Shown here: piece by piece, positions 20,350 to 28,908 of the stretch
Layout: each line of letters opens with the position of its first letter
Position numbering within the stretch: position 1 is the stretch's first letter
Assembly: GCF_001552215.1 (NCBI RefSeq)
Contig: NZ_BCQT01000004.1
Span: 62,001-126,000, forward strand
Length of the DNA: 64,000 nucleotides
Direction: 5' to 3'
Origin: Actinomadura macra NBRC 14102
Lineage (GTDB): Bacteria > Actinomycetota > Actinomycetes > Streptosporangiales > Streptosporangiaceae
Position numbers and translations under genes: made by a program
The notes under the pieces: generated by a model
Database searches by the model: none
Seen by the model: only the letters and a program-made list of their open reading frames with translations
What the model was told of the DNA's origin: nothing

Positions 20350-21956
20350 ACCTGAGCGGGGTGTGTCCGCTGACCGCCGACGCCGCGCTGCGGCGGGCGG
20401 CGGCCGTGGGGGCGGACGTGCAGGCCGTCGTCTCGCGGCAGGGCGACATCACCTACGCCGAGCTGGACGCGGAGGTGACCGCCGTCCGGGCGGCGCTGTC
20501 CGCCGCCGGCGTACGGCGGGGCGATCATGTGGCGGTCTGTCTCGGGAACGGTCCACGATGGGTGTCGCTGTTCGTGGCGATCGGCTCGCTGGGCGCGGTG
20601 ACGGTGCCGGTCAACACCCGGCTGCGCGAGGACGAGATCGGCTACGTCCTCCGGCAGTCCCGCGCCACGCTGCTGTTCACGGCGGACCGCTTCCTCAACA
20701 TCGACTTCACCGCGATGCTGCGGCGGATCTGCCCCGCGATCGGCTCCTCCCTGCCCGACCCGGCGCTGCCCGACCTGCGGGACGTGGTGGTGCTCGGGAA
20801 GGACGTGCCGGACGGCGCACGCTCCTTCGAGGCGTTCCTCGCCGAGCCGGCGGCGCCGGTGGAGCCGTGCTCCACGCCCGATGACGTCCTGCTGATCCAG
20901 TACACCTCGGGCACCACGTCCTACCCGAAGGGCGTGCTGCTGACCCACCGCAACATGTGCGCGGACGCGTTCTTCTCGGGCGCGCGGCTCGGGCTGCGGG
21001 CCGGCGACCGGTTCCACAGCGCGCGGCCGTTCTTCCACGCGGCGGGCAGCACGCTGTCGGTGCTGGCGTGCCTCCAGCACGTCTCGACGCTGGTGACCAT
21101 GGACCGGTTCGAGGCCGGTGAGGCGCTGCGCCTGATGGAGGCCGAGCGCTGCACCCACTTCTCCGGCAACGACACGATCGCGCTGATGCTGCTCGACCAT
21201 CCGGACCTGCCCCGGCGGCGGCTGCGGCTGCGGGGGGCGTGGGCGGCGGCGTCGCCCGCGATCGTCCGGCGGATCATCGACGAGCTGGGCGCGACCGAGT
21301 GCGTCGTCGGCTACGGGCTGTCCGAGGCGTCCCCCAACGTCGCGCAGTCGGCCTGGTGGGAGCCGGAGGAGGTGCGGGCCTCCGGACGGATGCTGCCCGA
21401 GCCCGGGGTGCAGGTGCGGATCCGCGACACCGAGACCGGCCAGGACGTCCCGGAAGGCGAGACCGGCGAGATCCTCGTGCGTGGCTGGAACGTCATGCGC
21501 GGCTACTACGAGATGCCCGAGGAGACGGCGGCGGCGCTGTCGGCGGACGGCTGGCTGTCCACCGGCGACCTCGGCCGGCTCGGGCCGGACGGGCGGCTGG
21601 AGTTCACCGGCCGCGCCAAGGACCTCATCCGCGTCGGCGGCGAGAACGTCGCCCCCACCGAGGTCGAGGACGTCCTGCACCGGCATCCGAAGATCAAGCA
21701 GGCGGCGGTGGTCGGGGTGCCGGACCCGCGGCTGATCGAGGTCCCCTTCGCGTTCGTCGTCCTCACCGAGGGCTGCGAGGCCGGGCCGGAGGAACTCCTC
21801 GGCTGGGCGCGCGAGCGGCTCGCCGGCTTCAAGGCACCGCGCCATCTGCGGGTGGTCGCGGGATTCGAGGACATCGGCATGACGGCGAGTTCCAAGGTGC
21901 AGAAGCGGCACCTCGCCGACCACGCGCGGCGGCTGCTGGAGGCGGAGGGCCGATGA
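20346..21956 (+). CDS. Acyl-CoA synthetase (AMP-forming)
   Basis: A 536-residue ANL-superfamily ligase that adenylates a carboxylic acid and transfers it to CoA. Motifs: the P-loop YTSGTTSYPKGVLLTH, GYGLSEASPN, the hinge STGDLGRLGPDGRLEFTGR, and KDLIRVGGENVAPTEVE. The catalytic lysine is expected near the C-terminus (TASSKVQKRHLADH). The GTG at 20346 overlaps the upstream stop (GTGA) and the stop overlaps the next gene (ATGA). Substrate class (medium-chain, branched or aromatic acid) is not predictable from motif reading. Confidence 0.9.
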   Translation: MNLSGVCPLTADAALRRAAAVGADVQAVVSRQGDITYAELDAEVTAVRAALSAAGVRRGDHVAVCLGNGPRWVSLFVAIGSLGAVTVPVNTRLREDEIGYVLRQSRATLLFTADRFLNIDFTAMLRRICPAIGSSLPDPALPDLRDVVVLGKDVPDGARSFEAFLAEPAAPVEPCSTPDDVLLIQYTSGTTSYPKGVLLTHRNMCADAFFSGARLGLRAGDRFHSARPFFHAAGSTLSVLACLQHVSTLVTMDRFEAGEALRLMEAERCTHFSGNDTIALMLLDHPDLPRRRLRLRGAWAAASPAIVRRIIDELGATECVVGYGLSEASPNVAQSAWWEPEEVRASGRMLPEPGVQVRIRDTETGQDVPEGETGEILVRGWNVMRGYYEMPEETAAALSADGWLSTGDLGRLGPDGRLEFTGRAKDLIRVGGENVAPTEVEDVLHRHPKIKQAAVVGVPDPRLIEVPFAFVVLTEGCEAGPEELLGWARERLAGFKAPRHLRVVAGFEDIGMTASSKVQKRHLADHARRLLEAEGR

Positions 21957-22915
21957 GGATCGAGACCCCCGTCACCCGGCTGCTGGGCATCGACCTGCCG
22001 ATCGTCCAGGCGGGGATGTCGTGGGCGTCGTCCGGTTCGGCGCTGCCGCTCGCGGTGTCGCGTGCCGGCGGGCTGGGCGTGATCGCCGCCGGCCCGATGC
22101 GGCTGCCCGATCTCGACCGCGCCATCACCGAGGTCGAGGCGGGCACCGACCGGCCGTACGCGGTGAACCTGCCGCTGTACCGCAAGGGCGCGGAGGAGGT
22201 CATGGACCTGCTGTGCGCCCGCCGGGTTCCGGTGCTGATCGCCTCGCAGGGCGGCCCCAAGCGCTACCTGGAGCGGTTCAAGGACGCCGGGACGCTGTGC
22301 CTGCACGTCGTGGCGGGCGAGGAGCACGCGGTCAAGGCCGTCGGCGCCGGGGTGGACGGCCTCATCGTCGTCGGGGCCGAGGCGGGCGGCCACCCGCCCG
22401 CCGGCCTGGTCTCCACGCTGGTGATGGTCAGGGCCGTGGCCCGGCAGGCGGCCGGAACGCCGATCATCGCCTCCGGCGGGTTCGCCGACGGGGAGGGGCT
22501 GGCCGCGGCGCTCGCGCTGGGCGCGGGCGCGGCGCAGTTCGGCACACGGTTCCTGCTCAGCGAGGAGTCCAACCTGCACCCGGCCTACAAGGACGCCGTC
22601 CTCGCCGCCGGGGTCGGGGACACCCGGACGGTCGGGCACCAGATCGGGCTGATCCGGCTGCTGGCCAACGAGTTCGCCGACAGGATGGCGGAGCTGGAGC
22701 GCACCGCCGCCGAGCTGGAGCTGCGGCGCACCGAGTTCGCCGCGTCCACGCTGCGGATGGCCGCCTTCGAGGGCGACGTCGTCCGCGGCAAGGTCGAGGC
22801 CGGCCAGTCGGCCGGGCTGATCGACTCGATCCTGCCGGCGGAGGTGATCGTCCGCCGGATCGCCGAGGAGTACGCGGCGACGCTCGGCCGGATGCCCGCC
22901 GTGCGGCGGGACTGA
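21953..22915 (+). CDS. Nitronate monooxygenase-like FMN protein
   Basis: A 320-residue flavin-dependent TIM-barrel protein of the nitronate monooxygenase / FabK family. Visible motifs are PIVQAGMSWASSG at the N-terminus, GLGVIAAG, the active-site region GAEAGGHPPAG with its conserved histidine, and the FMN-phosphate region IIASGGFADGEGL. Family members oxidise nitronates or reduce enoyl thioesters. In an operon of acyl-CoA enzymes without an acyl-CoA dehydrogenase or reductase, an enoyl-thioester role is possible but unproven. It is the last gene; the terminator at 22923 follows within 8 bp. Confidence 0.87.
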   Translation: MRIETPVTRLLGIDLPIVQAGMSWASSGSALPLAVSRAGGLGVIAAGPMRLPDLDRAITEVEAGTDRPYAVNLPLYRKGAEEVMDLLCARRVPVLIASQGGPKRYLERFKDAGTLCLHVVAGEEHAVKAVGAGVDGLIVVGAEAGGHPPAGLVSTLVMVRAVARQAAGTPIIASGGFADGEGLAAALALGAGAAQFGTRFLLSEESNLHPAYKDAVLAAGVGDTRTVGHQIGLIRLLANEFADRMAELERTAAELELRRTEFAASTLRMAAFEGDVVRGKVEAGQSAGLIDSILPAEVIVRRIAEEYAATLGRMPAVRRD

Positions 22916-22922
22916 TCGGAGC

Positions 22923-22958
22923 GAGTCGCCGTCGCGGCGCAGGCCACGACGGCGACTC
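22923..22958. terminator. Bidirectional hairpin terminator
   Basis: A perfect 12-bp inverted repeat (gagtcgccgtcg / cgacggcgactc) with a 12-nt loop lies between the convergent nitronate monooxygenase and DoxX genes. It can stop transcription from both sides. Confidence 0.8.
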
Positions 22959-22970
22959 ACCCGGACGCCG

Positions 22971-23495
22971 TCAGCGGAGGAACGGGAAGCGGCGGACGAG
23001 GCTCGTCCGCGACCAGGGCCGGCCGAGGCCGACGGCGTCACCGGCGTTGGCGAAGGCCACGGCGATCAGCAGCGCGGCGTAGATCCAGTGCTCGTCCATG
23101 AACGGGTTGGTCTCCAGGGGCAGGGACGCGGCCCAGAGCATGGCGAGCAGGATCGTTCCACCGGCCGCGGCGATCCGCAGTCCGATGCCGAGTGTCAGGG
23201 CGACGCCGAGTCCGGCGAGGCCGAACATGTAGGACGCGTCGACCCAGGTCTGGCCGGCCATCGAGTGGAACATTCCCTTGAAGGGACCCTCGACGTGGCT
23301 GAGGAATCCCTTGGACGGGGACGTCCCGTCCAGCCAGCCGGAAGGGGCCGGCTTGTCAAGGCCGAGGAGCTTGTCGAGGAAGGCCCAGACGAAGATCCAG
23401 CCGAGGCAGAGCCGGCCGGCGGCCCAGGCGTAGGGAGCGGCTGGGGAGTCGGTGGTGCGGTGGGCGGGGGGCGTGGGATGGGTCCTGACGGACAT
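22971..23495 (-). CDS. DoxX-family membrane protein
   Basis: A 174-residue protein with four hydrophobic helices (about residues 25-42, 85-103, 108-126 and 137-155). The PFMDEHWIYAALLIAVAFANAG ending region, read in part as EHWIYAALLIAVAF, and WIFVWAFLDKLLGL near the N-terminus resemble DoxX / thiosulfate:quinone-oxidoreductase small-subunit-like proteins. In actinobacteria DoxX proteins have been linked to membrane oxidoreductases that protect against oxidative stress. It is divergent from the superoxide dismutase gene, which fits a redox-stress pair. Function otherwise unknown. Confidence 0.8.
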   Translation of the reverse strand: MSVRTHPTPPAHRTTDSPAAPYAWAAGRLCLGWIFVWAFLDKLLGLDKPAPSGWLDGTSPSKGFLSHVEGPFKGMFHSMAGQTWVDASYMFGLAGLGVALTLGIGLRIAAAGGTILLAMLWAASLPLETNPFMDEHWIYAALLIAVAFANAGDAVGLGRPWSRTSLVRRFPFLR

Positions 23496-23533
23496 CTAGG
23501 GCTCCCGTGGGCGGGGACAGGGGCAAGCCATCT

Positions 23534-23578
23534 GAAAGGTTAGTTTCCTATTTACTGACCGTTCTGGCTAGACCTTTC
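23534..23578. promoter_or_regulatory. Inverted repeat in the DoxX/SOD divergent region
   Basis: tctgaaaggt at 23531-23540 and acctttctga at 23571-23580 form a near-perfect 10-bp inverted repeat with a 30-nt, comparatively AT-rich spacer. It lies between the divergent DoxX (start 23495) and superoxide dismutase (start 23729) genes, nearer DoxX. Possible operator for a redox regulator; no regulator gene is adjacent. The rest of this 233-bp spacer shows nothing clear. Confidence 0.4.
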
Positions 23579-23728
23579 TGACTTCTAAGTGACCCTCGCT
23601 GCCAACCCCTGTTCGCTGCCTGCCCGATCCCGTAGAGGGCATTGCCCCGGCGGTGCGCCCAACGCTAACAAGGCAGCCGGTGGGCGACCTCACCCCGTTC
23701 CGCCCGCCGACCTGGAGAGGTGACGAGG

Positions 23729-24358
23729 ATGAAGAAGATTCTGTCGATCGCCCATCTGACGGCTCTGGCCACCCTTGGCGGTCTGGCCGGGACGGTAGCG
23801 GTCTCGGCGGCCGTGAACGCGGCCACCGACGACGGAAAAGGGGCGCTCACCGCCCAGATACGCGATGTGAAGGGCGAGCTCGTCGGCACGCTGTCCATCG
23901 AGCCCGCGGCGCCGAACGTGGAGCGGGTGTCGGTACGGGCGTTGAAGATCTCCCCCGGCTTCCACGGGTTCCACATCCACACGACGGGCAAGTGCGACCC
24001 CGCCGCGGTCGACCCCAGCACCGGCAAGGTCAGCCCGTTCTTCACCGCCGGCACCCATCTGAACCTCGACTCCACGCACACCCATCCATCGCACTCGGGT
24101 GACCTGCCCAACCTGATGATCGGTCAGGACGGGCGCGGGCTGAGCGAGGCGCTCACCGACCGCTTCACGGCCAAGCAGCTGCTGGACGCCGACGGCGCCG
24201 CGATCATCGTCCACGCGCTGCCCGACAACCACGCCAACATCCCCGACCGCTACGCCACCGCCGATGGCAAGAAGGGGCCGGACACCGCGACCCTCGGGAC
24301 GGGCGACTCCGGCGGCCGCGTCGCGTGTGGTGTGATCAGCGAGTCGAAGAAGGGCTGA
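23729..24358 (+). CDS. sodC: Secreted Cu/Zn superoxide dismutase
   Basis: A 209-residue exported dismutase. ATG 23729 is preferred to the GTG at 23720, because GAGAGGTGA lies 5 nt before it and it gives a signal peptide (MKKILSIAHL plus a hydrophobic stretch ending near AVNAA). The copper ligands lie in GFHGFHIH and the zinc/copper region in THPSHSGDLPNL. A further histidine is in IIVHALPDNHAN. Cysteines in TGKCDP and RVACGV would form the conserved disulphide. It acts outside the cell or at the wall on superoxide. A strong terminator follows 13 bp after the stop. Confidence 0.93.
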   Translation: MKKILSIAHLTALATLGGLAGTVAVSAAVNAATDDGKGALTAQIRDVKGELVGTLSIEPAAPNVERVSVRALKISPGFHGFHIHTTGKCDPAAVDPSTGKVSPFFTAGTHLNLDSTHTHPSHSGDLPNLMIGQDGRGLSEALTDRFTAKQLLDADGAAIIVHALPDNHANIPDRYATADGKKGPDTATLGTGDSGGRVACGVISESKKG

Positions 24359-24371
24359 GCCGCCCGGACCA

Positions 24372-24406
24372 CCCTCCGGTCCTCGCGTCCGGCGAGGACC
24401 GGAGGG
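24372..24406. terminator. Bidirectional hairpin terminator after sodC
   Basis: A perfect 15-bp inverted repeat (ccctccggtcctcgc / gcgaggaccggaggg) with a 5-nt loop, between the convergent sodC and NAD(P)-binding genes. Confidence 0.88.
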
Positions 24407-24415
24407 CCGGGCCGG

Positions 24416-25066
24416 TCAGTAGCCCGGCGAGACCGTGGCCCGGTGGAAGTCGGGGTCGTCGATGATCCCGATCAGGCAGTCGGCCAGGTCGGCGCGGGAG
24501 ATGCGGTAGGCGCCGCGCAGCCCCTTGTCCACCCCGATCCGGTAGTCGCGGGTGAGCTCGCCCGCGGTGAGCCGGGGCGGCCGGATGATCGTCCAGTCGA
24601 GGTCGGTGTCGCGTACGACCCGTTCCATCGCGCGCGCGTCGGTGAAGGGGTGCTTGAGGATCCGGCGGACCAGCGGCTTGACGACGAAACGCGCGAACGG
24701 GTCGTCCTTCACCTCCGTGTAGGCCGCGCTCACGCTCACGATCACCAGGCGCCTCACCTCCGTCTTCGACATCGCCGCGGTGACGCTCCGGGCCCCTCTC
24801 TCGCGGACCGTCGACGGCCCGCGTCCAGCGGAACCGAGGATGGAGACGACGGCGTCTCGGCCGCAGATGTACGGCTCGATCTCGACCGGGTTCATCAGGT
24901 CGGCCCGCACCGCGAGGAACTGGCCCGGGGTGCCCTGCATCCGGTCGATCAGGGCCGTCGGCTCGCCGCGGACCACGGCGGTCACCTCGTGGCCGGCCTC
25001 CAGTGCCTGGCGGACGAACGGTCCGCCGGTGCTGCCCGTGGCGCCGAACACCGTCAGCCGCATCAC
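24416..25066 (-). CDS. NAD(P)-binding protein of the NmrA/atypical SDR group
   Basis: A 216-residue Rossmann-fold protein. The nucleotide motif GATGSTGGPFVRQAL is at the very N-terminus, with AVVSILGSAGRG and DWTIIRPPRLT further on. The usual SDR Tyr-x-x-x-Lys is not obvious, which is typical of NmrA/BVR-B-like members that sense or use NAD(P)H. Start: the GTG at 25066 overlaps the upstream TGA, and the ATG at 25063 (TGATG) is an equally good alternative. It is translated with the secreted hydrolase upstream. Substrate unknown. Confidence 0.82.
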   Translation of the reverse strand: MMRLTVFGATGSTGGPFVRQALEAGHEVTAVVRGEPTALIDRMQGTPGQFLAVRADLMNPVEIEPYICGRDAVVSILGSAGRGPSTVRERGARSVTAAMSKTEVRRLVIVSVSAAYTEVKDDPFARFVVKPLVRRILKHPFTDARAMERVVRDTDLDWTIIRPPRLTAGELTRDYRIGVDKGLRGAYRISRADLADCLIGIIDDPDFHRATVSPGY

Positions 25067-26415
25067 GAACCCCCGCCGGAGTCGAAGGGGCGCAGGTAGG
25101 GGCCCGGGTCGGCGGTGGTGAACGCCGGAACGGCCGGGTCGAGGTCCTGCGCGGTCCGGTTGAGGGCGGCGGGGTCGAGCGACCAGGTTCCCCCCTCCAG
25201 CCGGGCCTCCAGGGTCCTGATCGCCGTCAGCACCTCACCGGTGGTGAAACTACAGTGGCCCGCCCGCCGGACGTAGGCCTGCCCCAGACGCGTGTCATCA
25301 CCGACCAGGCGCCGGTAGTTGTTCTGCACCTGGATGGGCACCACTCCATCGCCCGTCGTGTGGACGGTCAGCATCGGCGTCCTCAGGTTCCCGCTGAAGA
25401 AGCTGGTCCGGGCGAGCCGCGCCACCGCGGACGGGTCGGACCGCACCCCGGCCCCCTTGTTGAGGGTTCCCAGGTCCTTCTTCAGGGACAGACCCGCCTT
25501 GCCGTAGAGCGTTTCTACTTCCTTCCTGTCGGCGGACTTGGCCAGCAGGGAGCGGTAGTCGACGCCACGGTTCCAGGAGACGTTGCCGCCGGTGCGGGCC
25601 TCGACCTCCGCTCGCCAGGTGTAGGCGACGTTGAAGAAGGGACCCACCAGGTGCCGTTGCTGGTTGACCTCCCAGGTTTCGTAGTCGTCCGGGGCCGGTT
25701 CGGGCACCATCGGGCCCGGCCACGACGGAAGGTTGTACAGGGCGGCGGCCAGGGAGATGCGGGCGCGCCCTTCCGGGGTCTCCTGTGCCTGCCGCAGCGC
25801 CGCCGTGACCTTGCCCGCCAACTGCGTCGCGGTGGCCTGGTCGGGGACGCCGGTCAGCGGCACGTCGTCGAGTCCGCCGATGAGGGTCTTGACCGCGTAC
25901 GTGGTGTCCAGCAGGGCGTTGAAGTGGGCGACGCCGCCCTGGTGCAGGCCACAGAGCGCGAGGGTCCCGTCGAAGCGTCCGCCGTGCCGCTCGGCGAACG
26001 CCGTGGTCACGAGACCGCCGTAGGACGTTCCCCAGGCGAGCTTGCGGCGCGGCGCGCCGAAGCGGCGGGTGAACTCGTCGAGGGTGGCGAGCTGGTCGGG
26101 GACGGCCTCGCCCACGGCCCAGCCCGTCCGCGAGTAGGACGAGCCGATCAGGGCGTAGCCACGTGCGAGGGCCGCGTCCCGGACGGCGTCGGTGGAGGCG
26201 TTGCGCGCCGGGTTCGGCTGCCCCTCGGTCACGTAACCGTGGCTGTAGAGCAGCACGGTGCCGTTCCAGCCGGACGGGACGTCCATGACCCAGGTCGCGC
26301 CGCTCGGAAGTGTCCCTTCCACGTGCCCCGGGGGCGTGTCGGCCCGGGCGCCGCCCGCGCCGGCGAACAGCGGCGCGGCGATCAGCAGGGTGGAGCCGAT
26401 GACCGTGAAACGCAT
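25063..26415 (-). CDS. Secreted alpha/beta hydrolase
   Basis: A 450-residue exported hydrolase. The ATG at 26415 is chosen because it has a GAGAGGA ribosome site and starts a Sec signal peptide (hydrophobic core IGSTLLIAAPLFAGAG, cleavage near ARA-DT). The frame is open 63 bp further upstream, but that would overlap the chain-length-factor gene and bury the signal. The catalytic serine is in LAWGTSYGGLVTT; the aspartate is likely in HTTGDGVVPIQVQ and the histidine in RAGHCSF. The family resembles secreted peptidases/esterases of actinomycetes; substrate unknown. It is 13 bp after the PKS cluster and may be co-transcribed with it. Confidence 0.82.
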   Translation of the reverse strand: MRFTVIGSTLLIAAPLFAGAGGARADTPPGHVEGTLPSGATWVMDVPSGWNGTVLLYSHGYVTEGQPNPARNASTDAVRDAALARGYALIGSSYSRTGWAVGEAVPDQLATLDEFTRRFGAPRRKLAWGTSYGGLVTTAFAERHGGRFDGTLALCGLHQGGVAHFNALLDTTYAVKTLIGGLDDVPLTGVPDQATATQLAGKVTAALRQAQETPEGRARISLAAALYNLPSWPGPMVPEPAPDDYETWEVNQQRHLVGPFFNVAYTWRAEVEARTGGNVSWNRGVDYRSLLAKSADRKEVETLYGKAGLSLKKDLGTLNKGAGVRSDPSAVARLARTSFFSGNLRTPMLTVHTTGDGVVPIQVQNNYRRLVGDDTRLGQAYVRRAGHCSFTTGEVLTAIRTLEARLEGGTWSLDPAALNRTAQDLDPAVPAFTTADPGPYLRPFDSGGGS

Positions 26416-26428
26416 GCGAGTCCTCTCG

Positions 26429-27655
26429 TCAGGCATCGGGTGTCCTGAGGACGGCCGCGGAGTTGAAGCCCCCGACACCGCGCGCCACCACGAGGACGGC
26501 GGCGAGTCCGGGCGCCTCCCGCGGCGAGGTGACCAGATCCAGGTCGTCCCGCTCGGTCAGGTTCACCGAGGGCGGGATGATCCCGGTGCTCAGCGCCTGC
26601 GCGGCCCAGGCCAGGTCCAGCGCCGCCCCGCCGGAGTACAGGCGTCCGGTCATGGTCTTCGGCACCGTCACCGGGACGCGCCGGGAGCCGAACACCGCAC
26701 GGAGCGCGGCGACCTCCAGCCGGTCCAGGCCGGGGGCGCCGGCGGCGTCCGCGAAGACGGCACCGATGTCGCCCGGCGCGCAGCCCGCGCGGTCGAGGGC
26801 CAGCCGGACGGCCCGCGCGAGCTGCGCGTGGTCGGGCGCGACGTCGGTGACGTGGAAGGCGTCGTGAGTGGACGCCGTACCGGCGACCTCCGCGTAGACC
26901 TGCGGCGCGCCGCGCCGGCGCGCGTGCGCCAGCTCCTCGACGACGAGGATCGCGCCGCCCTCCCCCGGCACGTAACCGGTGGCGTCGCCCGCGAACGGAC
27001 GGTACGCGCGGGCCGGGTCGGTGCCGCCGCTCAGGGTGTCCAGGCTCGCCTGGCAGGCGAGCGCGTACGGCGACAGCGGGGCCTCGGTGCCACCGGTCAC
27101 CACCACCGAGAGCCCCCGCCCGATCTGGCGGCGGGCCGCCGCCAGCGCGTCCACGGCCCCGGCGCCGTCGGCCACCAGGACGCCGCAGGCACCCTTGAGC
27201 TTGTGCTTGATGGAGATCTGGCCGCTGCTCGCCGCGTAGAACCAGCCGATCGACTGGTACGCGCTCACCTGGCGGGGGCCGTCCTTCCACAGCGCCTGGA
27301 TCTCCCGCTGCCCGAAGGCGTTGCCGCCGGACGCGCTCGCCGTGACCACCGAGAGCTTGAACGGGTCCTCCTTCGCCGGGTCGAGCGCGGCGTCGACGAA
27401 CCCGAGCTGGGTGGCCGCGAGGGCCATCCACGTCCACCGGTCGGTCTGGACGGCGAGCCGGTTCTCCACGAACTCCGACTGCTCGAACCCCTCCACCTGC
27501 CCGGCCAGGCGCACCGGCAGCCCGGATGCGTCGACATCGCGGACGGGCGCGATGCGGCAGCGGCCCGACAGCGTCGCCGCCCAGTGCTCGGTGACGCCGA
27601 TGCCGGTCGGCGCGACGACGCCCAGGCCGGTGATGACGGCGCGGCGCGGCTTCAC
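26429..27655 (-). CDS. Type II PKS chain-length factor (KS-beta)
   Basis: A 408-residue ketosynthase-like subunit that pairs with KS-alpha and sets polyketide length. It aligns throughout with actinorhodin-type CLFs: AYRPFAGDATGYVPGEGGAIL, VPVTVPKTMTGRLYSGG and a VGGFNSAAVLR ending. Where KS-alpha has its nucleophilic cysteine and most CLFs a glutamine, this protein reads VADGAGAVDAL, with glycine (about Gly164). It therefore cannot condense, and it also lacks the usual decarboxylation-linked Gln. The GTG at 27655 overlaps the KS-alpha stop (GTGA), the standard coupling for this pair. Last PKS gene of the minus-strand cluster. Confidence 0.92.
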   Translation of the reverse strand: MKPRRAVITGLGVVAPTGIGVTEHWAATLSGRCRIAPVRDVDASGLPVRLAGQVEGFEQSEFVENRLAVQTDRWTWMALAATQLGFVDAALDPAKEDPFKLSVVTASASGGNAFGQREIQALWKDGPRQVSAYQSIGWFYAASSGQISIKHKLKGACGVLVADGAGAVDALAAARRQIGRGLSVVVTGGTEAPLSPYALACQASLDTLSGGTDPARAYRPFAGDATGYVPGEGGAILVVEELAHARRRGAPQVYAEVAGTASTHDAFHVTDVAPDHAQLARAVRLALDRAGCAPGDIGAVFADAAGAPGLDRLEVAALRAVFGSRRVPVTVPKTMTGRLYSGGAALDLAWAAQALSTGIIPPSVNLTERDDLDLVTSPREAPGLAAVLVVARGVGGFNSAAVLRTPDA

Positions 27656-28908
27656 GAGGCCACCCCCGCGCGGCTGAACACCATCGCGGACTGGAACCCG
27701 CCGAAGCCGCTGCCCGCCGACAGGACGTGGTCGACCCGCGCCTCCCGCGCCACCAGCGGCGTGTAGTCCAGATCGCAGTCGGGGTCGGGGGTGTGCAGGT
27801 TCGCGGTGGGCGGGACCACGCCCCGGTCGATCACCAGCGCGCACGCCGCCATCTCGATGGAGCCGATCGCGCCCAGCGAGTGTCCGATCACGGACTTGAT
27901 CGAGCTGATCGGCACGTCCCGTGCGGCCTCACCGAGGGCGCGCTTGTACGCGGCGGTCTCGTGCCGGTCGTTCTGCTTGGTGCCCGAGCCGTGCGCGCTG
28001 ATGTAGCCGATGTCGTCGGCGTTCAGGAACGCCTGGTCCAGCGCGTCCGCGATCGCCTCGCCGAGCTCGAACCCGTCCGGCCGCAGCCCCGTCATGTGGA
28101 AGCTGTTGGCGCGCGCCGCGTACCCGCTCACCTCGCAGTACACCCGCGCGCCGCGGGCCCGCGCGTGCTCCAGCTCCTCCAGGACGAGGACGGCGGCGCC
28201 CTCTCCCAGCACGAACCCCTTCCGGTCGTTGTCGAACGGGCGGGAGGCCAGCTCCGGGTCGTCGTTGGACGGTGTCGTGGCCCGGATCGCGTCGAAGCAC
28301 GCGACCGTGATCGGGGAGATCGGCGCGTCGGACGCCCCGGCGATCATCACGTCGGCCTCACCGTCCTGGATGAGCTGGAGGGCGTGCCCGAGCGAGTCGA
28401 TCCCGGACGTGCAGCCGGTCGAGATGACCGCGGCCGGGCCGTGCACCCCGTACCGGACCGACAGCTCGGTCGCGGCGCTGGAGGGCACGAGCGCCTGGTA
28501 CAGGAACGGCATGGCGTGCCGGTGGTCCACGACCCAGTCCCGGCCGTGGTCGCTGGCGACGACGTACTCGTCCTCCAGCGTGATCGTGGCGCCGACGGCG
28601 GAGCCGATGGACACCCCGACCCGGTCGCGGTCGGTGAACTCGATGCCGGAGTCGGCGAGCGCCTCGTCCGCGCACGCCACCGTGAACTGCACGAACCGGT
28701 CCATCCGCCGCGTCTCGCGCGGCGTCAGCCCGTACCGGGCCGGGTCGAAGTCGATCTCGGCGGCGATCTGCGACCGGTAACCGGACGGTTCGAACGCGCT
28801 GATCCGCCGGACCGCGGGTTTGCCGTCCACGATGCGCTGCCAGAACTCCTCGCGGGACGGGCCGCCGGGCGCGACGACCCCGATCCCGGTGACCGCCACC
28901 CGCCTCAT
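27652..28908 (-). CDS. Type II PKS ketosynthase alpha
   Basis: A 418-residue beta-ketoacyl synthase that carries out the condensations of the aromatic polyketide. The active-site cysteine is Cys166 in VISTGCTSGIDSLGHA. The catalytic histidines lie in ISAHGSGTKQNDRHE and SVIGHSLGAIGSIE, and the glycine-rich SGFGGFQSAMVF tail is present. The ATG at 28908 overlaps the aromatase stop (ATGA). An open frame upstream of this start is only the shadow of the preceding gene. It forms a heterodimer with the CLF directly downstream. Confidence 0.95.
   Translation of the reverse strand: MRRVAVTGIGVVAPGGPSREEFWQRIVDGKPAVRRISAFEPSGYRSQIAAEIDFDPARYGLTPRETRRMDRFVQFTVACADEALADSGIEFTDRDRVGVSIGSAVGATITLEDEYVVASDHGRDWVVDHRHAMPFLYQALVPSSAATELSVRYGVHGPAAVISTGCTSGIDSLGHALQLIQDGEADVMIAGASDAPISPITVACFDAIRATTPSNDDPELASRPFDNDRKGFVLGEGAAVLVLEELEHARARGARVYCEVSGYAARANSFHMTGLRPDGFELGEAIADALDQAFLNADDIGYISAHGSGTKQNDRHETAAYKRALGEAARDVPISSIKSVIGHSLGAIGSIEMAACALVIDRGVVPPTANLHTPDPDCDLDYTPLVAREARVDHVLSAGSGFGGFQSAMVFSRAGVAS

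Noticed and set aside
19380..21923. Minus-strand ORF of 847 codons over the enoyl-CoA hydratase and acyl-CoA synthetase genes
   Set aside because: The plus strand carries conserved crotonase and AMP-binding motifs; the minus reading is low-complexity.
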